Below, one piece after another: positions 11,089 to 23,280 of a DNA stretch of 64,000 bases; the first letter of the stretch is position 1, and each line of letters starts with the position of its first letter. The DNA is taken from contig CM060733.1 in assembly GCA_030704615.1 (NCBI GenBank), forward strand, positions 73,844,001-73,908,000, in the 5' to 3' direction. The notes beneath the pieces were generated by a model. That model saw only the letters and a list, made by a program, of their open reading frames with translations. It had not been told where the DNA came from and made no database searches. This DNA is from Takakia lepidozioides. Its lineage: Eukaryota; Streptophyta; Takakiopsida; Takakiales; Takakiaceae. The translations under genes were made by a program, and so were the position numbers.

Positions 11089-13073
11089 GTGACAGCAACA
11101 CCAACTGAAGAGGAAACCAGCATTTACCCATCACATTTCTATGAAGAAAGAGAAGGAGAAATAGAAATCCTAGAAGAACCAGCCACTGTGAGCTTACAGG
11201 ATGAAGTGGTGACTGGTTGGACAATCACAGCTGATGAGCAGGTGAGAGAAGTAAATGTGGGAACTAAAGAGGAACCGAGGATGGTGAAAGTAGGAGCTGA
11301 TTTGGAGCCGGAATTCTTCGAAGAAGCTAAAAGCTTGTTCATCAAATACAGAGATGTATTTGCTTGGAGCTATGAGGATCTAAAAGGGATACCACCTGAA
11401 GTCTGTCAGCATAAGATTGAACTGGAACCAGGGTCAGTACCAATCAAGCAGGCGAGGTATAGAATGAATCCCAACTACGCACAGAAGGTTGGAGAAGAGA
11501 TAAAGAAGTTGGCTGAGGCTAAGTTTATATACCCAATAGAGTATACAACTTGGTTGTCACCCATTGTAATAGTTCCCAAGAAGAATGGCAAACTAAGAGT
11601 ATGTGTGAACTATAAGAAGCTGAATGCTTGTACGAAGAAAGATCCTTTCCCTTTGCCATTCACAGAAGCAGTATTAGACACTGTGGCAGGCCATGAGATG
11701 TACTCATTCATGGATGGCTTCAGTGGTTATAATCAAGTGCAAGTGGCAGAAGAAGACCAAGGGAAAACAGCCTTCATCACAGACTGGGGGGCTTATGCAT
11801 AAAAAGTCATGCCCTTTGGACTTTGTAATGCACCAGCGACCTTTCAGAGAGTGATAAGTGAATCTTTTCATGAGTATCTGGATGATTTCATGCAGGTATT
11901 CTTGGATGATTTCAGTGTATACAGCTCTAAGAGTGAGCACTTGCATAAATTGGAGTTATGTTTGGCCAGATGCAGGATGAGAGGTCTGGGCCTGAATCCA
12001 GAGAAGTGTACTTTCTGTGTGAACTCAGGGGTGCTTCTGGGACACATTGTGTGTAAGAAGGGACTCCTTGTGGATCCCAGAAAGACAGAGTCCATTAAAG
12101 CCTCTCCACCACCAGTGAATGTTAAAAGTCTACGAAGATTCCTTGGGCAAACCAGTTATTACAGGAGATTTGTCAAAAGGTATGCACAAATAGCAGCACC
12201 ATTGAGCAAACTACTGAAGAAAGATGCAGTGTTTGCCTGGACAGCGGAATGTCAACAGGCATTTGAGGAACTTACACTGTCAATAACAACTACACCTGTG
12301 CTGATTAACCCTCACTGGCATGTAGTATTTCATGTTCACTGCGATGCATCAGGAGAAGCGTTGGGAGCGGTGTTAGCCCAGAATATTACAGGGAATATAG
12401 ATTCACTTGTGTACTATGCTAGCCGGTTGATGAACAGTGCTGAGAGGAACTATAGCACAACGGAAAGAGAAGCATTGGCAATGATCTATGCAGTGAAGAA
12501 ATTCAGGCATTACGTGTTGGGCAAGAAGTTTATGTTCTATGTGGATCACCAGGCTCTGATATACCTGGTAAACAAACCTCTGATAAGCGGAAGAATAGCA
12601 AGATGGTTGATAATCTTGCACGAGTTTGAGTTCGAGGTTGTTTACAAGCCTGGAAGACTGCATCTTGTGGCGGATCATTTGTCACGATTGTCAACAGGAG
12701 AACCAGCCACAGGAATAGATGATCAATTACCAGATGCGAGTCTCTTTGCAGTGGAGGTGCAGGGAAGTGCAGATGACTGGTTAGATTGGCAGTGGCCAAT
12801 CAGATACTACCTTGTTCATGGTCAGTGCCCACCTAGTTATGGTAAGGAGCAGAGGAAGAGAATCGCTATCAAAGCTTTACCTTATACTATGGTAGGAAGC
12901 AGAATGTATAAGTTAGGACGTGATGGAGTACTAAAACGATGCTTGTACCACCATGAAGTGAATAAAGTTTTGGCGGAAGTTCATAAAGGAGTGGCGGGAG
13001 GTCATTTTGGAGAAGAGACTACCAGTAGAAAGATACTACTCGCAGGATACTGGTGGCCTACTTTGTTCAAAGA
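11089..13073 (+). pseudogene. Ty3/gypsy element 2: reverse transcriptase, RNase H, partial integrase
   Basis: The polyprotein segment begins EEETSIYPSHFYEER. The RT palm follows (KKNGKLRVCVNYKKLN, then MPFGLCNAPATFQR, then the active-site box VFLDDFSVYS). RNase H follows (HCDASGEALGAVLAQ, NYSTTEREALAMIYAVKKFRHYV, KPGRLHLVADHLSR). Last is the integrase HHCC-type region (HHEVNKVLAEVHKGVAGGHF, GYWWPTLFKE). A TAA at 11800-11802 breaks RT just before MPFG. The integrase is cut at 13073 by the left end of MULE copy A, so the DDE core is missing. Before the MULE entered, this was a non-autonomous or already dead copy. Confidence 0.85.
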
Positions 13074-15945
13074 GAGGTTTACTATTTCATGAGCAGAAAC
13101 CATGAGCCACGAGCCATGAGCCGCATGAGCCGCATGAGCGGTGAGCCGAAGTCTAAGATACGCGGATTTCATGAGCGGACTCCTCCAAATTTGGAAATGC
13201 GGCAGATTAAACAAGTATTAAAATAATAGTTTTTTATTTGACCTTGCCGTTTTTGGACGTTCCAGATCATGTAATGCGGCGAAGATATGTCGTCAGTAAC
13301 AAGTCCGCTCATGGTTTTTTAGATCCGCTCATGGAAATAAGTGACCGTGCAACGGGAAATCCAGTATACCACTGCAAAACGACGTCGCATACTGGCCTGT
13401 ATAGAGTATTCCGCGGTTTTACATGCCTTAACATTGGAATGAAGCTGACCCTTTTGCCGCGATTGAACCAATGGAGTCTGCACCAATACAGTCTGCAGTA
13501 CTTCACAATTCTGTCTTCTTCGGGTATTCGGCGGGAAAGGTTTGCAACTGAACTGGGAAATAGGGTGCCACATTAGGGTTCGCACGTGCAAAATTTTGGA
13601 GCGGTTTGGTGTTGGCGAAGGCCGCCTCTGGGGTACCTACGACGATACTTGGAAATGCGGCGCCGCATTTCCTTGTCGGAGGTCGAATGATGAAAGCAAG
13701 TTTTCGGAAAGCAGAAAAACATGAACCCTCCAACATACAAAAATACATGCACGTGGAAACAAGTGAACGATATAGTAATATCTTAGTTCGAGCAAAACAG
13801 GTTACTGGTAGGCAAGACATATGTCGGACCTTTGTGTGGCCAGAGTTTGAGGTACTGGCAGCAGTACAGTTCTACTATCCGAAAAGGATGGGCGTACCAT
13901 TGTATGTGGACCGCAAGCCAAGCTCACTGGTCCCCTGGATCCATATTCAGAAGAGTGTGAACCTCCTGGGGGCTCAACCCTGGTGCATGTATGAAGTGAT
14001 GAGTTGTGGAATTACAACGGAGTCTCTTTAGGTACACGTAGTACAAATGCTTGCAAGGGCAGTATGATGCCCCCTTGTTCGCCATGATCTGGAAGTCGGT
14101 GCAATTGCAGGTGGGTAATTCTGAAATGGTGATGGTGTACACCTCATTGCAAACAGCTGAGCCCGCCGTGGCCATCTGATACACACGCCCGAATCCTGGT
14201 GGGGGCACTTCTGTCGAGCTCTGGATTGTACAGTTCATCCGAAGTGCATTCCCCATCCTTGTCTCGTTCACTTTTGAGGGAGGTCGCCGCCTCTTCGGTT
14301 TCCCCCAACGGTGTGTAGGATGCTTAGAGCTGTCGTGTCCCATTGTTCTTGCTCTCACAGGGGTCGGTGGTAGAGGCTGTGGAAGCGGAAATGGTTCTCT
14401 GGGAACGTCAGTGCGCTGCACCATCCGAAATCCTGCGGCGGTAAGGGCGTCGGCCTCAACCTGACTCAGATCGCAGCCTGGTTCCACCGGCCACACCGGG
14501 GGAGCCTCTGGCATTGTTTGTATGCCGTACTTGGGCTTTCCATACACGCAAGTCATAATGTCGTGCCTGCAGAACCAGAACTGGGTGGTTGTCGCCTCCG
14601 CAAACTTTGCATGGACAAATCTTCCTGTAAAAGTAGGAGCAGGGACAGCCCCATCTGGATTCCTCCTTATCATCTCTAAACAACGTTGCCGTGTATCCAC
14701 ACGAATTGCGGAACACCTTCCTCGAAACGACGGCTTTGTGCGAGCAATTCTCCACTGTGATGCAGACACGGTCGTCTCCACAATGGCTTGGCCATACTGC
14801 ATAACAGCGGGCGGAATGTGGGGCAAGGGAGCGGTGGGAATTTGTTGCACGAAATCCCCGTTGAAGGCGACGACGATCTGGAATTTTTTGGGCTTCCACT
14901 GCTGGAAGACACATTGTGCGGCAACATGACGGGACCTCGAGGTGCTGTCCGAATGTTCCTGTCGGATCTCCAGGAATCCTGTTCGCACCCGGGTTCCTCT
15001 TCAATCCTCCGCCTGACAGGGCGAGTCCGGACGTCCCCCTCTAGGTGTTCACCTCTGCGGTGCAGAGGCGTCCCTTTGATCTTCTCTCGCAATGCTGTCG
15101 CCCATTTCACTGGATTCTTGGACCTCGAAGCTGTTCGTACCAACAATTCCTCCCTGTCCGGCCCAAAGCCCCATTGTTTGCCGCTCAGGAACTTGTAGTA
15201 CGTGGCTTGCTGCATGATTGCTCTGTCGATGTCCTCCGTTGTGGCCGTGACTACGTCCACCAGATGTGCGGCAGAAGACGCTCGCCAGGAGGAGTGGACC
15301 GATTCTGCCATATTCGTGTTCGGCATGTCCGTGTCGGAATCCAAGCACCGCTCCTAGAAGGACACAAACAATGGTGAGGGACCAATCGAAATGTCCGTAA
15401 CAGAAAGACAAATGAACGAAATTGACAGCAGCCTACCTCCCGCATGTACTGTCCGAACTGTCGATACCGAAAATGCCACCACCCCAACCAGCTGTGCAAT
15501 GCTCCCAGATTGGTTGTCTCCACTGCACCTGACGTGTTCCACCAAGCCTCAATGATAGCAAACTTAACCTCCGCGTCATCAAATGTGGGTGCATCCTTCC
15601 ACGCCGTACAAAGGACACGGTGTTCAGCCTGGAATGAGCTAGCAACAAATTTGGTAGTGTAGTGGGATAGACTCTGCATCCAATGGAATCCACAGGATCT
15701 CTCTTTCCCCTCCATTGGAACATTGGGGTCCTCACCGTACACACGCCGCACCGCTGCCCAGTTGGCCTGAGCGTTGTCTGCCATGAATCCCCTGAAATTG
15801 GGCTCTGGCAATCCCGCCCTTGCCATCTGCTCGTTTATGCCCTCCCACAGATGCATCTCGGACTGTGTGTCCTCCCCTTTCATCTCGCAGATTGCAATCG
15901 TCATGAGCCTCTTGGAGTGATAGTCATAAACATGCGCACCCATAG
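13074..15945. mobile_element. MULE copy A, left end and partial transposase
   Basis: It starts with GAGGTTTACTATTTCATGAG inside the integrase of element 2. The next 400 bp carry CATGAGC heptamers in both orientations and GGAAATGCGG motifs, as in copies at 24207 and 58981. The rest is the C-terminal two-thirds of the SWIM transposase on the minus strand. Homology to copies B and C ends at 15945 (after a CACCCATAG), with unrelated A/T-rich sequence beyond, so the right half is deleted or replaced. Confidence 0.8.
13924..15945 (-). pseudogene. SWIM-finger MULE transposase, copy A (partial)
   Basis: The segment enters at the DDE core (MGAHVYDYHSKRLMTIAICEMKG ... FRGFMADNAQANWAAVRRVYG ... CGFHWMQSLSHY), shown here as separated motifs. 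An intron lies at 15354-15436 (GTAGGC...TCTAG on the minus strand). The next exon begins ERCLDSDTDMPNTNMAESVHSSW, matching the MULE region with the third acidic residue. After a basic linker and one frameshift near 14860-14880, a 354-residue open stretch (14988-13924) ends with a SWIM zinc finger: CNC ... YCPCKHLYYVYLK (CxCx(n)CxH), then LNMDPGDQ and stop. SWIM fingers are typical of plant MULE transposases. The N-terminal half is absent. Confidence 0.8.
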
Positions 15946-17230
15946 AATACAGTTCGTAATCAAAAAAGCCCTTTAAAAATACTGGCTTGGTAATTCTTGG
16001 GGTTCAAATAGCTTAAACAAGTATGTTGTAAGCTCAAGAGGTCTTTGAGAAAACCATTCTAGCAGGCCTAAGAGTGAGAGCTTTGATTAAAACAATTCCC
16101 TATTACAACTTTAAAGGACTTGTATGTTCCTAAAAGCACAAGCTGAACTGATTGTACTTCCATAAGTGGATGCAGGGCTATGGTATGTATCCCAGGGCCT
16201 TATCCAGTCACTCTGCCAAGTTTTAGAGAGATCCTAAAAAATACCAGTCTGTAATCAGGTTATAATCTCCATGGGGGAGCCTGAAAGAATGTATGTGTTC
16301 TTAAAAAGGCTTACCCAATGCCTTACTTAATACATTCTAAACTGGTGAGGCATAAACAGCACTGTCTGACTCTCCAAAAGGCCAGAAAACAGGTCTGGAA
16401 AAATGCATCCAATGTCACACTTGCACCACCAAACCCTTGTCATCACAACCAGCCCGATCCATCACAATAAGGTCTGATTTCTAGGAGGCCCAGCCCATTT
16501 ACTTCCCTGACTTAACAGATTTGGTTACCAAGAACCAGAAATCAAAGTAAAGGTTTAAGGCATATCCCCCTTGAAGCAGCTTTGAAGCAGAAAATTGCAA
16601 CAATGGCAGCTTGCAGCATATCTTATTCCTCTTGCAGTAACCAGATCATCTGCAAGCCAAAGAGTTCATGCCAAGTGAAATCCCTCACCTGCGCCCGTCC
16701 CAAAAACAAACACAAAAATTGTTTTGTGCGTTAGTGAGGATGCGCGAGGTGAATTACAGGATTTCACAGTTGCTATCCATGTCAGGTATGAGCCATAAAG
16801 CATGCAAAGATCACAGAACCAGCAGAAGAAAGGATAGATGTGACACCACAAATAACCTCAATCTTTTGTGGAGTAGGACGCTGCAGTGTTCATCATCTGA
16901 ATTTGAACGAGCACAACAGAATGCAACGGGAGGAGAGTTGAGGACAGGTTGTAACTTGTAATACAGGCCGCTTCCCCACCTCCATAACCGCCGCTGCTTC
17001 ATCAATGAGGAAAAAACGTAGGCAAACACAACAGTATGTCATTTGCCACCGTGAGAGATGAAAGTGTCTGTCGTCATCGCGCGTTCAAAAAACAAGAACA
17101 CACCCGTTCGGATCTTGCTGCTCGGGCAATCAGCCGCCATCGAGCATTCGTCCGCCATCGCCCTCTTCCAGAGAAAAAAACACGCACGATATCGTGCTGT
17201 GTCTAGGGCAGAGAGACACTTAAAGGAAAA
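15946..17230. other. Non-coding stretch
   Basis: A/T-rich sequence following the truncated end of MULE copy A. No domain, hairpin or repeat shared with the rest of the window was recognised; short ORFs have no recognisable motifs. It could be the remainder of an older element, but nothing shows which. Confidence 0.5.
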
Positions 17231-17234
17231 CCAC

Positions 17235-18320
17235 CCGCGATTTCATCCACCATCCGGTATGGATGGTATCAGACCAGGATGTAAAATGGGCATTCAATAG
17301 GTTTAAATCAAAGGAGCATAATCCTAAAATGCATTGAAATGCATATCTGCCTATAAATCATCCAGTTATGGTTATAACAGAAATTTCATCCAGTATGGAT
17401 GAAACCTTATAAATTGGGATTAAAAATATATAGTATTTCCAAAATAAGTATTATGGAAATAAAATAAAATTTGATAATCCCAAACAAGTAGTTGGAGAGA
17501 GGGAGAGAGAGGGAGAGAGAGGGAGAGATCAGGAAACAAAAAGATAAAGAGGAAGGTGGGGGGGGGGGGAGTGACTGAGGTAGCAACTGCTCAGTCACCC
17601 CCCCCCCCCACCCACCTTTTAGTTTTTTCTTTGTTGCCCCCTCCCTCCCTCTGTCTCCCTCCTTGGAACTGGCCGATTGCATCAGTGTTCTTTTCATGAT
17701 TTTCCATCTATACCAGATGGACTCTAAAAGGTGTTTTCACCCAACTTGTAAAGGTTTTATATCCATACCGGAAGAATCACCTGGGTGGACACTAAAGTAC
17801 CTTTAAAAAGGACCTATAAATTTTCATTCCTCTTTTATTGACTTTCATCTATATCAGATGAGTCACCAGAGAATGAGGAATTACCTCCATAAGGGTTATG
17901 ACACTGGCATCCTATCTATAATTTTTCCATCCATGCCGGATGAAAAATACCAGGATTTGAATTCGTTTTATTCCACCTTTATGCTTTTTTCCGTATTGGA
18001 TGAGGCTTTCTCTTAAGGGATGACGAATTACCTGTTAGGATGAAAAACCGCTGCCCTGGATGATGTATACTATTTTTTCATCCTGCTGATGGACCTCATC
18101 CAAATAAATGAACCTATTTATTTTTTCATCTGGACCGGATGAAAAAAGCAGCTTATGATGGCTATGGAGATTTTTTTAATTACCCTTAATTATTGCTAAT
18201 TAAGGAGTGAAACCCTAACTCCTACCCTATAATCTACTGTTTAAACCTAGCTAACGGATGACATCCGTCGGGTTTTTAAGAGAAAGGGTATTGATTATTC
18301 ATCCTCCGGATGAAAAATTG
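17235..18320. repeat. Dispersed TTTCATCC...GGATGAAA palindromes (family 3)
   Basis: About ten imperfect palindromes of the type TTTTCATC(C/T), 4-6 bases, CCGGATGAAAA occur near 17243, 17387, 17704, 17760, 17843, 17922, 17988, 18070, 18125 and 18298. Arms are less well conserved than in families 1 and 2 and spacing is irregular (60-300 bp). Spacers are A/T-rich with no coding features. Confidence 0.65.
17490..17660. repeat. GGGAGAGA microsatellite plus G-tract/C-tract hairpin, copy 1
   Basis: A (GGGAGAGA)n run (17490-17528) is followed by a G-tract ending in AGTGACTGAG, a short loop, then CTCAGTCAC and a C-tract. The inverted arms lie at about 17556-17612. Downstream is CTTTGTTGCCCCCTC. The same order recurs at 20885-21105. 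Confidence 0.7.
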
Positions 18321-20100
18321 GGCTCTGCCCTAGGGTGTCTCTCCCGCTGTCAGCTGCATTCCTCGTGCTGCTGAGCTCGCGAGTTATGGCGTCTGAGCTC
18401 TGCTGCTTCATGCCAGACGAGCTCCTGGGGATGCACAATGGCGGCGTCTTGTCTCTTCTCACAGGCGGGAGAACCCGCTGTGATGGCATCATCCCTTTCC
18501 CTCCTCTGGCTTTTATGTTTCGCAGCGGCGCTTTGGTGGGGAAGTATATCGTTCCCTCTCCCTTCTTAGACCTAGCATTTGCATGCTTCGCTTCTCCTTA
18601 GCTGTGCTGGAGGTGGCGTGTTGGTGGCGATGGCGCAGTGTTACCTTCCCCAATCGCTCAAGGTGCTTTTGGCGATTAGGGTTCCTTTTACTTCATATCT
18701 TTCTCTCTTGTTTTTGGGGTTCTTAGTTGACATCGATAACAAGTGTAGGGGTCTGTGATTCACCTGGGGTTCCTCAATCCTCACTAACCCATTGGTTTTT
18801 GTGGGGGCTTGTGATGGGACCAGGTGAGGATCCCTACCTACTTTGAATTCTCTTGAGCTTGCAGATAAGGATGTGTGCAAAAGGAACATACTGCTACTGT
18901 CTGCAGCCCCGATTTCGGCCCGCTTGCTCCCGGTTTGACATGATAATGCTTGCTTTTGACTTATCTTTTGCTACTGCTGATGGAGCACTTTGGCTTGGCA
19001 GCCTTGTCTCATGCAGCACTGCATGTGAATCCTACCTTGTCTTGAGTCTTTGACAGCTTTGCCTGTGGATTTTTAGACTTGGTTCCCATTCTTTTTGGCC
19101 TTAAAAAAGGATTCATGGTGTAAGGGACAAGTCATAAATGGTTGTTTTGCTATAAGGATGAGGAGACCTGAGTTTTGTTAAAGAAGACAGCCTGATAAGG
19201 CAGTGACAGGCCGTTTTCAAACCTGGTTTTGTTGTAGAATGTAGCATAGTGAGGTTCTATTTGCAAAACATGGCATTAGCCTCCTGTGATACAGTGATGG
19301 TAAGCTCTAAAGGACTCTCGCCAATGATTATTTACTCTATTTTGCCATTTGAACAGCCACCTGCATTGTTTGATTTATCTTGGCCAAGTGGACTTGGACT
19401 TGGACACTCAAAGTGTATGTGTGTCCAGATCTGGATGTTGTGACAGGACAGACCTTTCTTCCATGCAAGAGTCCTATGTGCACAGGTCCTGAATATATAC
19501 AATGACAGACTGTTCTTACATACCCAGAAGGCCTTGCACGATGCATGCTTTGGGGTGCTTACATTTGGCCAAATGTGAAGCGGCAATATGGCTTACCATG
19601 CCCAAGAAGTGTACTTGGTGGCAGGCCAGAAGTGTAATTAATTGCAGGCTGGTCCTTCCTGCTGCCGGTGTGAACACTCACTGAATGTGTTGTAGGGCAA
19701 ACTGTTCTTACCTACCTTGCATAATGCTTGTCTTGGATCACCTCAAGGTACTTGTGTATACATATTTTGGATCTGTAATGTGGCAAGAAGTTCTTATATG
19801 CCCATGATATCTTGCATGGAGCATATCTTATGGATAACTATGGATGATATAATCTGAGGCTGCAATCTGACTTATATTGTGCAAGAGGGTCACTTGGGTA
19901 CATGACAAGAATCTGATTATGAACATACCCCGCCCTCCCACCCTGTTGGGTGGCGTCACTTGGTGTGTTATGACAAGACTGGAAATGTTAGATGGTGCCC
20001 TGTCATGGGCTGTTTATGTCTTTAATTGACAAATGACCCTAGTTGGTCTTGTCCATGTCTTGACATGACATGAATATCTTCCCTCTCTCTTTTTAACTTT
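18321..20100. other. Stretch without recognised gene
   Basis: It begins with a GC-richer segment (18330-18620) containing an 88-codon ORF that looks like a possible first exon or 5' UTR, then A/T-rich sequence. Because a LINE fragment follows at 20111, part of this may be degraded upstream LINE sequence, but no RT or endonuclease motif is readable here. Confidence 0.4.
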
Positions 20101-20110
20101 TTCTTCAGAG

Positions 20111-20681
20111 GGGTCAACTCTGAGGTTAAGAAAACCATGCTTTGTCGCATTATAGACCTGCCTTGGAGTACGGATCTGCAATATGGGTTGATAAATCTGA
20201 CTTAGAGGTTGTAGTGTCCAAAGCCATTTCTGTTGCCATGAGATTGTATGATGAAAATGAAGTTAGGCAGAAAACTTCCCTGAACTTGTTTCCAATCAGC
20301 GACATGGGGGAGGACATCTTGGATGACCTCAAGGGTCTACCCACTCTCGGCACTAGACTGAAATTTAAACTCAGGGCAGGAAGCCTACCTTTGAATAGCA
20401 AACAGAAGCAGAGAGGAAAGGGAGAGTGCAATTGCCCGTTGTGTGGGCAATCTGAAGACAGTACACATTTTCTGATACACTGTCCGGGGTTCTCTCACCA
20501 AAGAGACGCTCTCTTCAAATCTATCAAGGGAATTGTGCCTGTACCTCTGTTTACCAACTTTGAAAGTCTCAAGGCTGAGCCAAAAGCCCAGGCCCTCCTT
20601 AGGCCTAGTTATTGGGCAAATAACACACATCAGTTTGATGCTTGTGTGAAGGGATTTGTAGAGGATATCTGGAAAACCTAG
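20111..20681 (+). pseudogene. LINE (non-LTR retrotransposon) ORF2 C-terminal fragment
   Basis: The protein resembles the region after the reverse transcriptase of LINE ORF2. VKKTML is followed, after a one-base frame change near 20140, by HYRPALEYGSAIWVDKS, and then a zinc-finger-like CPLCGQSEDSTHFLIHCPGF (C-x2-C-x8-H-x3-H/C). It ends at a TAG at 20679-20681. Nothing upstream reads as RT, so this is a 5'-truncated copy, the usual fate of LINEs. No poly-A tail is obvious; a purine-rich microsatellite begins 200 bp downstream. Confidence 0.65.
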
Positions 20682-20884
20682 ATTAATTCTATATATGAAG
20701 GTAAGTCTTACTACCAACATCAGCCCTTGACAGAGGCAGGTTCTGTCCCTTTTGTTTCTGCTCAAACTGGGCGCGGGGTCAATGGCCACAAGGCTACGGC
20801 AAACAACGTCTTATGAGTACAATCTTTTAACTTTTTCTGCACCCTCTCTCCCTTGTGGTTTGTTTACTTTTGTGAACAGCAAAA

Positions 20885-21105
20885 AAAAGAGGGAGGGAGA
20901 GAGAGAGAGAGAGAGGGAGAGGGAGAGAAGGAGAGAGGGACAGAGAGGGACAGAGAGAGGGAGAGATCAAGAAATCAAAAATAATAAAATGGGGGGGGGG
21001 GGGGAGTGACTGAGCCCGTGGTGCTCAGCAGCTGCTGGTGGTGCTCAGTCACTTAACCCCCCCCCCCCAACCTTTTTCTTTTCTCTTTGTTGCCCCCTCT
21101 CGAGA
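20885..21105. repeat. GA microsatellite plus G-tract/C-tract hairpin, copy 2
   Basis: A (GA)n/(GGGAGAGA)n tract (20888-20965) is followed by GAGATCAAGAAATCAAA, a 14-G run ending AGTGACTGAGC, a loop containing CAGCAGCTGCTG, GCTCAGTCACT, and a C-run near 21057-21068, then CTTTGTTGCCCCCTC. Its order and flanks match 17490-17660, so both are copies of one hairpin-forming dispersed repeat rather than chance simple repeats. Confidence 0.7.
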
Positions 21106-21188
21106 CCCCGAGCACTTGCTGCTCTCAGCCCCCGACATGCTTGGTTTTTTTTGTTTTTGATCTGGAATGTTCGTAATGAGGCCAACTT

Positions 21189-23280
21189 GTGGGTTTGCAT
21201 GACAGGTGCCAGCTCATGGGGAAAGAGAAGAAGTCCCCTGCCCCAAAGAAAGGGGCGGACGATCCATTTGCTCTGCCTGCACGTGTGACGCGTCAGGGTG
21301 TCTCACGGCTAACCAGCCCCGTCGACAGCCGCAGCCGGAGGGCTCGTCTGCCCCCCGAGGTCAGTACCCCCCCTCTTGTCCACATCTTGGATGCGCCAGG
21401 GGCCGGCTTAGCCAGCTCTCCTATTCGGGAGGTTGTTGCTGAGCCGGATGCTCAGTTGAGCACACCCCCGGCCACCAAGACGGGTGAAATGTACCTTGGC
21501 AAGCACATCACCCGTTCGGGGGCCCGGTATGGGCACCTTTTGGATGTCACCCCCATAGCGACCCCTTCCTCCGCAGCAAAGGCTGCACTTGCCAAGGCCC
21601 AACGTCAGGTTCAAGGGCCTTTGAAAGCCTCCATTGCCAACCCATTGTTGTCAATGAGGGAGGAGGAGACGAGGAGGGCCAATGAAGTGGCCAAGATAGC
21701 GAAGCGCCTCGAAGAAGTCAAGCCGGGTGAGGGCTTCTACCCTGATACGCATTTGGGGGGGGAGGAGAGGAGGAGGTATGGGCCGGTTCGGAGCAGCCTA
21801 GCCGATCAGCGACACCGCCCCCTGAGCCTGAGCGGTCAGCAAAGAAGGGCCTGGACTACGGGGCACCGCCGTCGGCTCTGATCCACATCTGGAATCTACT
21901 TCCAGTGGCGCTCCGGGAGGGGATAGAGCGGGCACATCCGGAAACGGGGACTCCTCCCACATTGGGTGACAGCAGGGGCGAGTCGGACAAGCTTGCAAAG
22001 ATACAACTGTCGCATCTTGTTCCATGATTTATCCTTTCCTTTGCATGCATGATTTTCTTTGTTGTTTGTTTCTTTTTTGAATTTGGAGGGGTTATTTGTC
22101 TTCAGGAGGCAGCAACATGGCTGGCCTCATTGGTGCAGTCCTGTGGGGTTGCCAATGAGGGAGAGCACGTGGTGTTCATGAAGGACCCGAACACCAAAGG
22201 TAAGAATAAGAGGCCTCGATCTCCCAAGATCCCTTTTACCATCAATGAAGGGGCTGCCGAGGAGAGAGAGAGAAGGGAGAGGGAGAAGGAGAGAGAGGAA
22301 GTAGCGGGGAAGGGGAAGGAGATGGTCGTGGAGAAGGGGAAGGAAAAGAAGAAGAAGAAAAAGAAGTCCCATGGAGAGGAAGGGGTGAGTGTGCATGCGG
22401 GGGAGGGCAGTGGGGTAACAAAGGAGCAGGGAAGGAGGATACAAAGAAGGGAGAGGGTGGGATGGCCTTGGCGATACAGGACGTGGAGTTGGCAAAGATC
22501 GCGGTGCCACCGGTGGAGGTGAATCGCCATGGTGACCCCTGCGGTGCGTTCTGGGAGGCTATGAAGAAGCCAGCCTTCGAACTCGCATTGAGGTGGTTCC
22601 CTTTGAACATCGAGTGGGCTGATCAGCACTTTGGCGCGAAGCGGGCGTATGCCCGTGAGTTAGACCGCCGGTTTTCGGGCAATTGGAGTGACACAAGGGT
22701 GATGGAGATGGTGGGGCGAAACTTGAAGGACAGGAGGTACCGTGCCGGACAGATCATTCAGAGGGCAATGGAAAAGGGGGCCATACCCAAACCACCTTAT
22801 GGAATTACACAGGTTGGCAAATCCTGAATCATGTCACCTTCCATTTGTCGCATGTGCATTAATGAGGTGGATTCGATGCAACGTATGTGTGTAATTCACT
22901 AATTGTTGGGGGGGGGCATAGGTATTGTGGGATGCACTCATTGTGGGAGAGACTGATGCCGCAAACAAGGCCAAATTTGACCGGGCACGCGAAGCAACAA
23001 CAGTCCGCCTTGACAAGCACGAATCCACACACAAGTAGGGCGCCGACGGATCCAAGGGTTTTATCTTGCGATTTGTAAGTCGTACTTCCCTATGGATTTT
23101 GTTATGTCTTCTTTCTTGCTCCATCATCACGAAGAACTGACTTTAATTTGTGGCATGTGTAGCAACGCGCGTTTGAGAGGAAGCCATCTCTGGTAGAGTA
23201 CAACTACGCCAAGGAGCATGGTTGGCAATCCCTCATGAAGAACATGGCCAACACAGAGGGGATGAGTGCACTATAGGGCA
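21189..23280 (+). pseudogene. Unrecognised exon-containing gene, probably broken
   Basis: Three coding-like stretches lie in order. 21189-21881 is Pro/Ala/Arg-rich with LGKHITRSGARYGHLLDVTP and a helical EEETRRANEVAKIAKRLEEV. 22090-22500 has PNTKGKNKRPRSPKIPF and a very Lys/Glu-rich helix. 22462-22827 has EVNRHGDPCGAFWEAMKKPA, WFPLNIEWADQHFGAKRAYA and FSGNWSDTRVMEMVGRN. A further segment (about 22922-23070) reads LWDALIVGETDAANKAKF and ends at a GTAAGT donor near 23071, with an acceptor ...GTGTAG at about 23161 leading into QRAFERKPSLVEYNYAKEHG. It has one in-frame TAG (about 23036). I do not recognise the family. Plant CACTA-type accessory proteins have a similar layout, but that is only a guess. 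Confidence 0.35.

Noticed and set aside
22102-22629. Minus-strand Ser/Pro/Phe-rich ORFs
   Set aside because: Antisense of the Lys/Glu-rich stretch on the plus strand; no domain.
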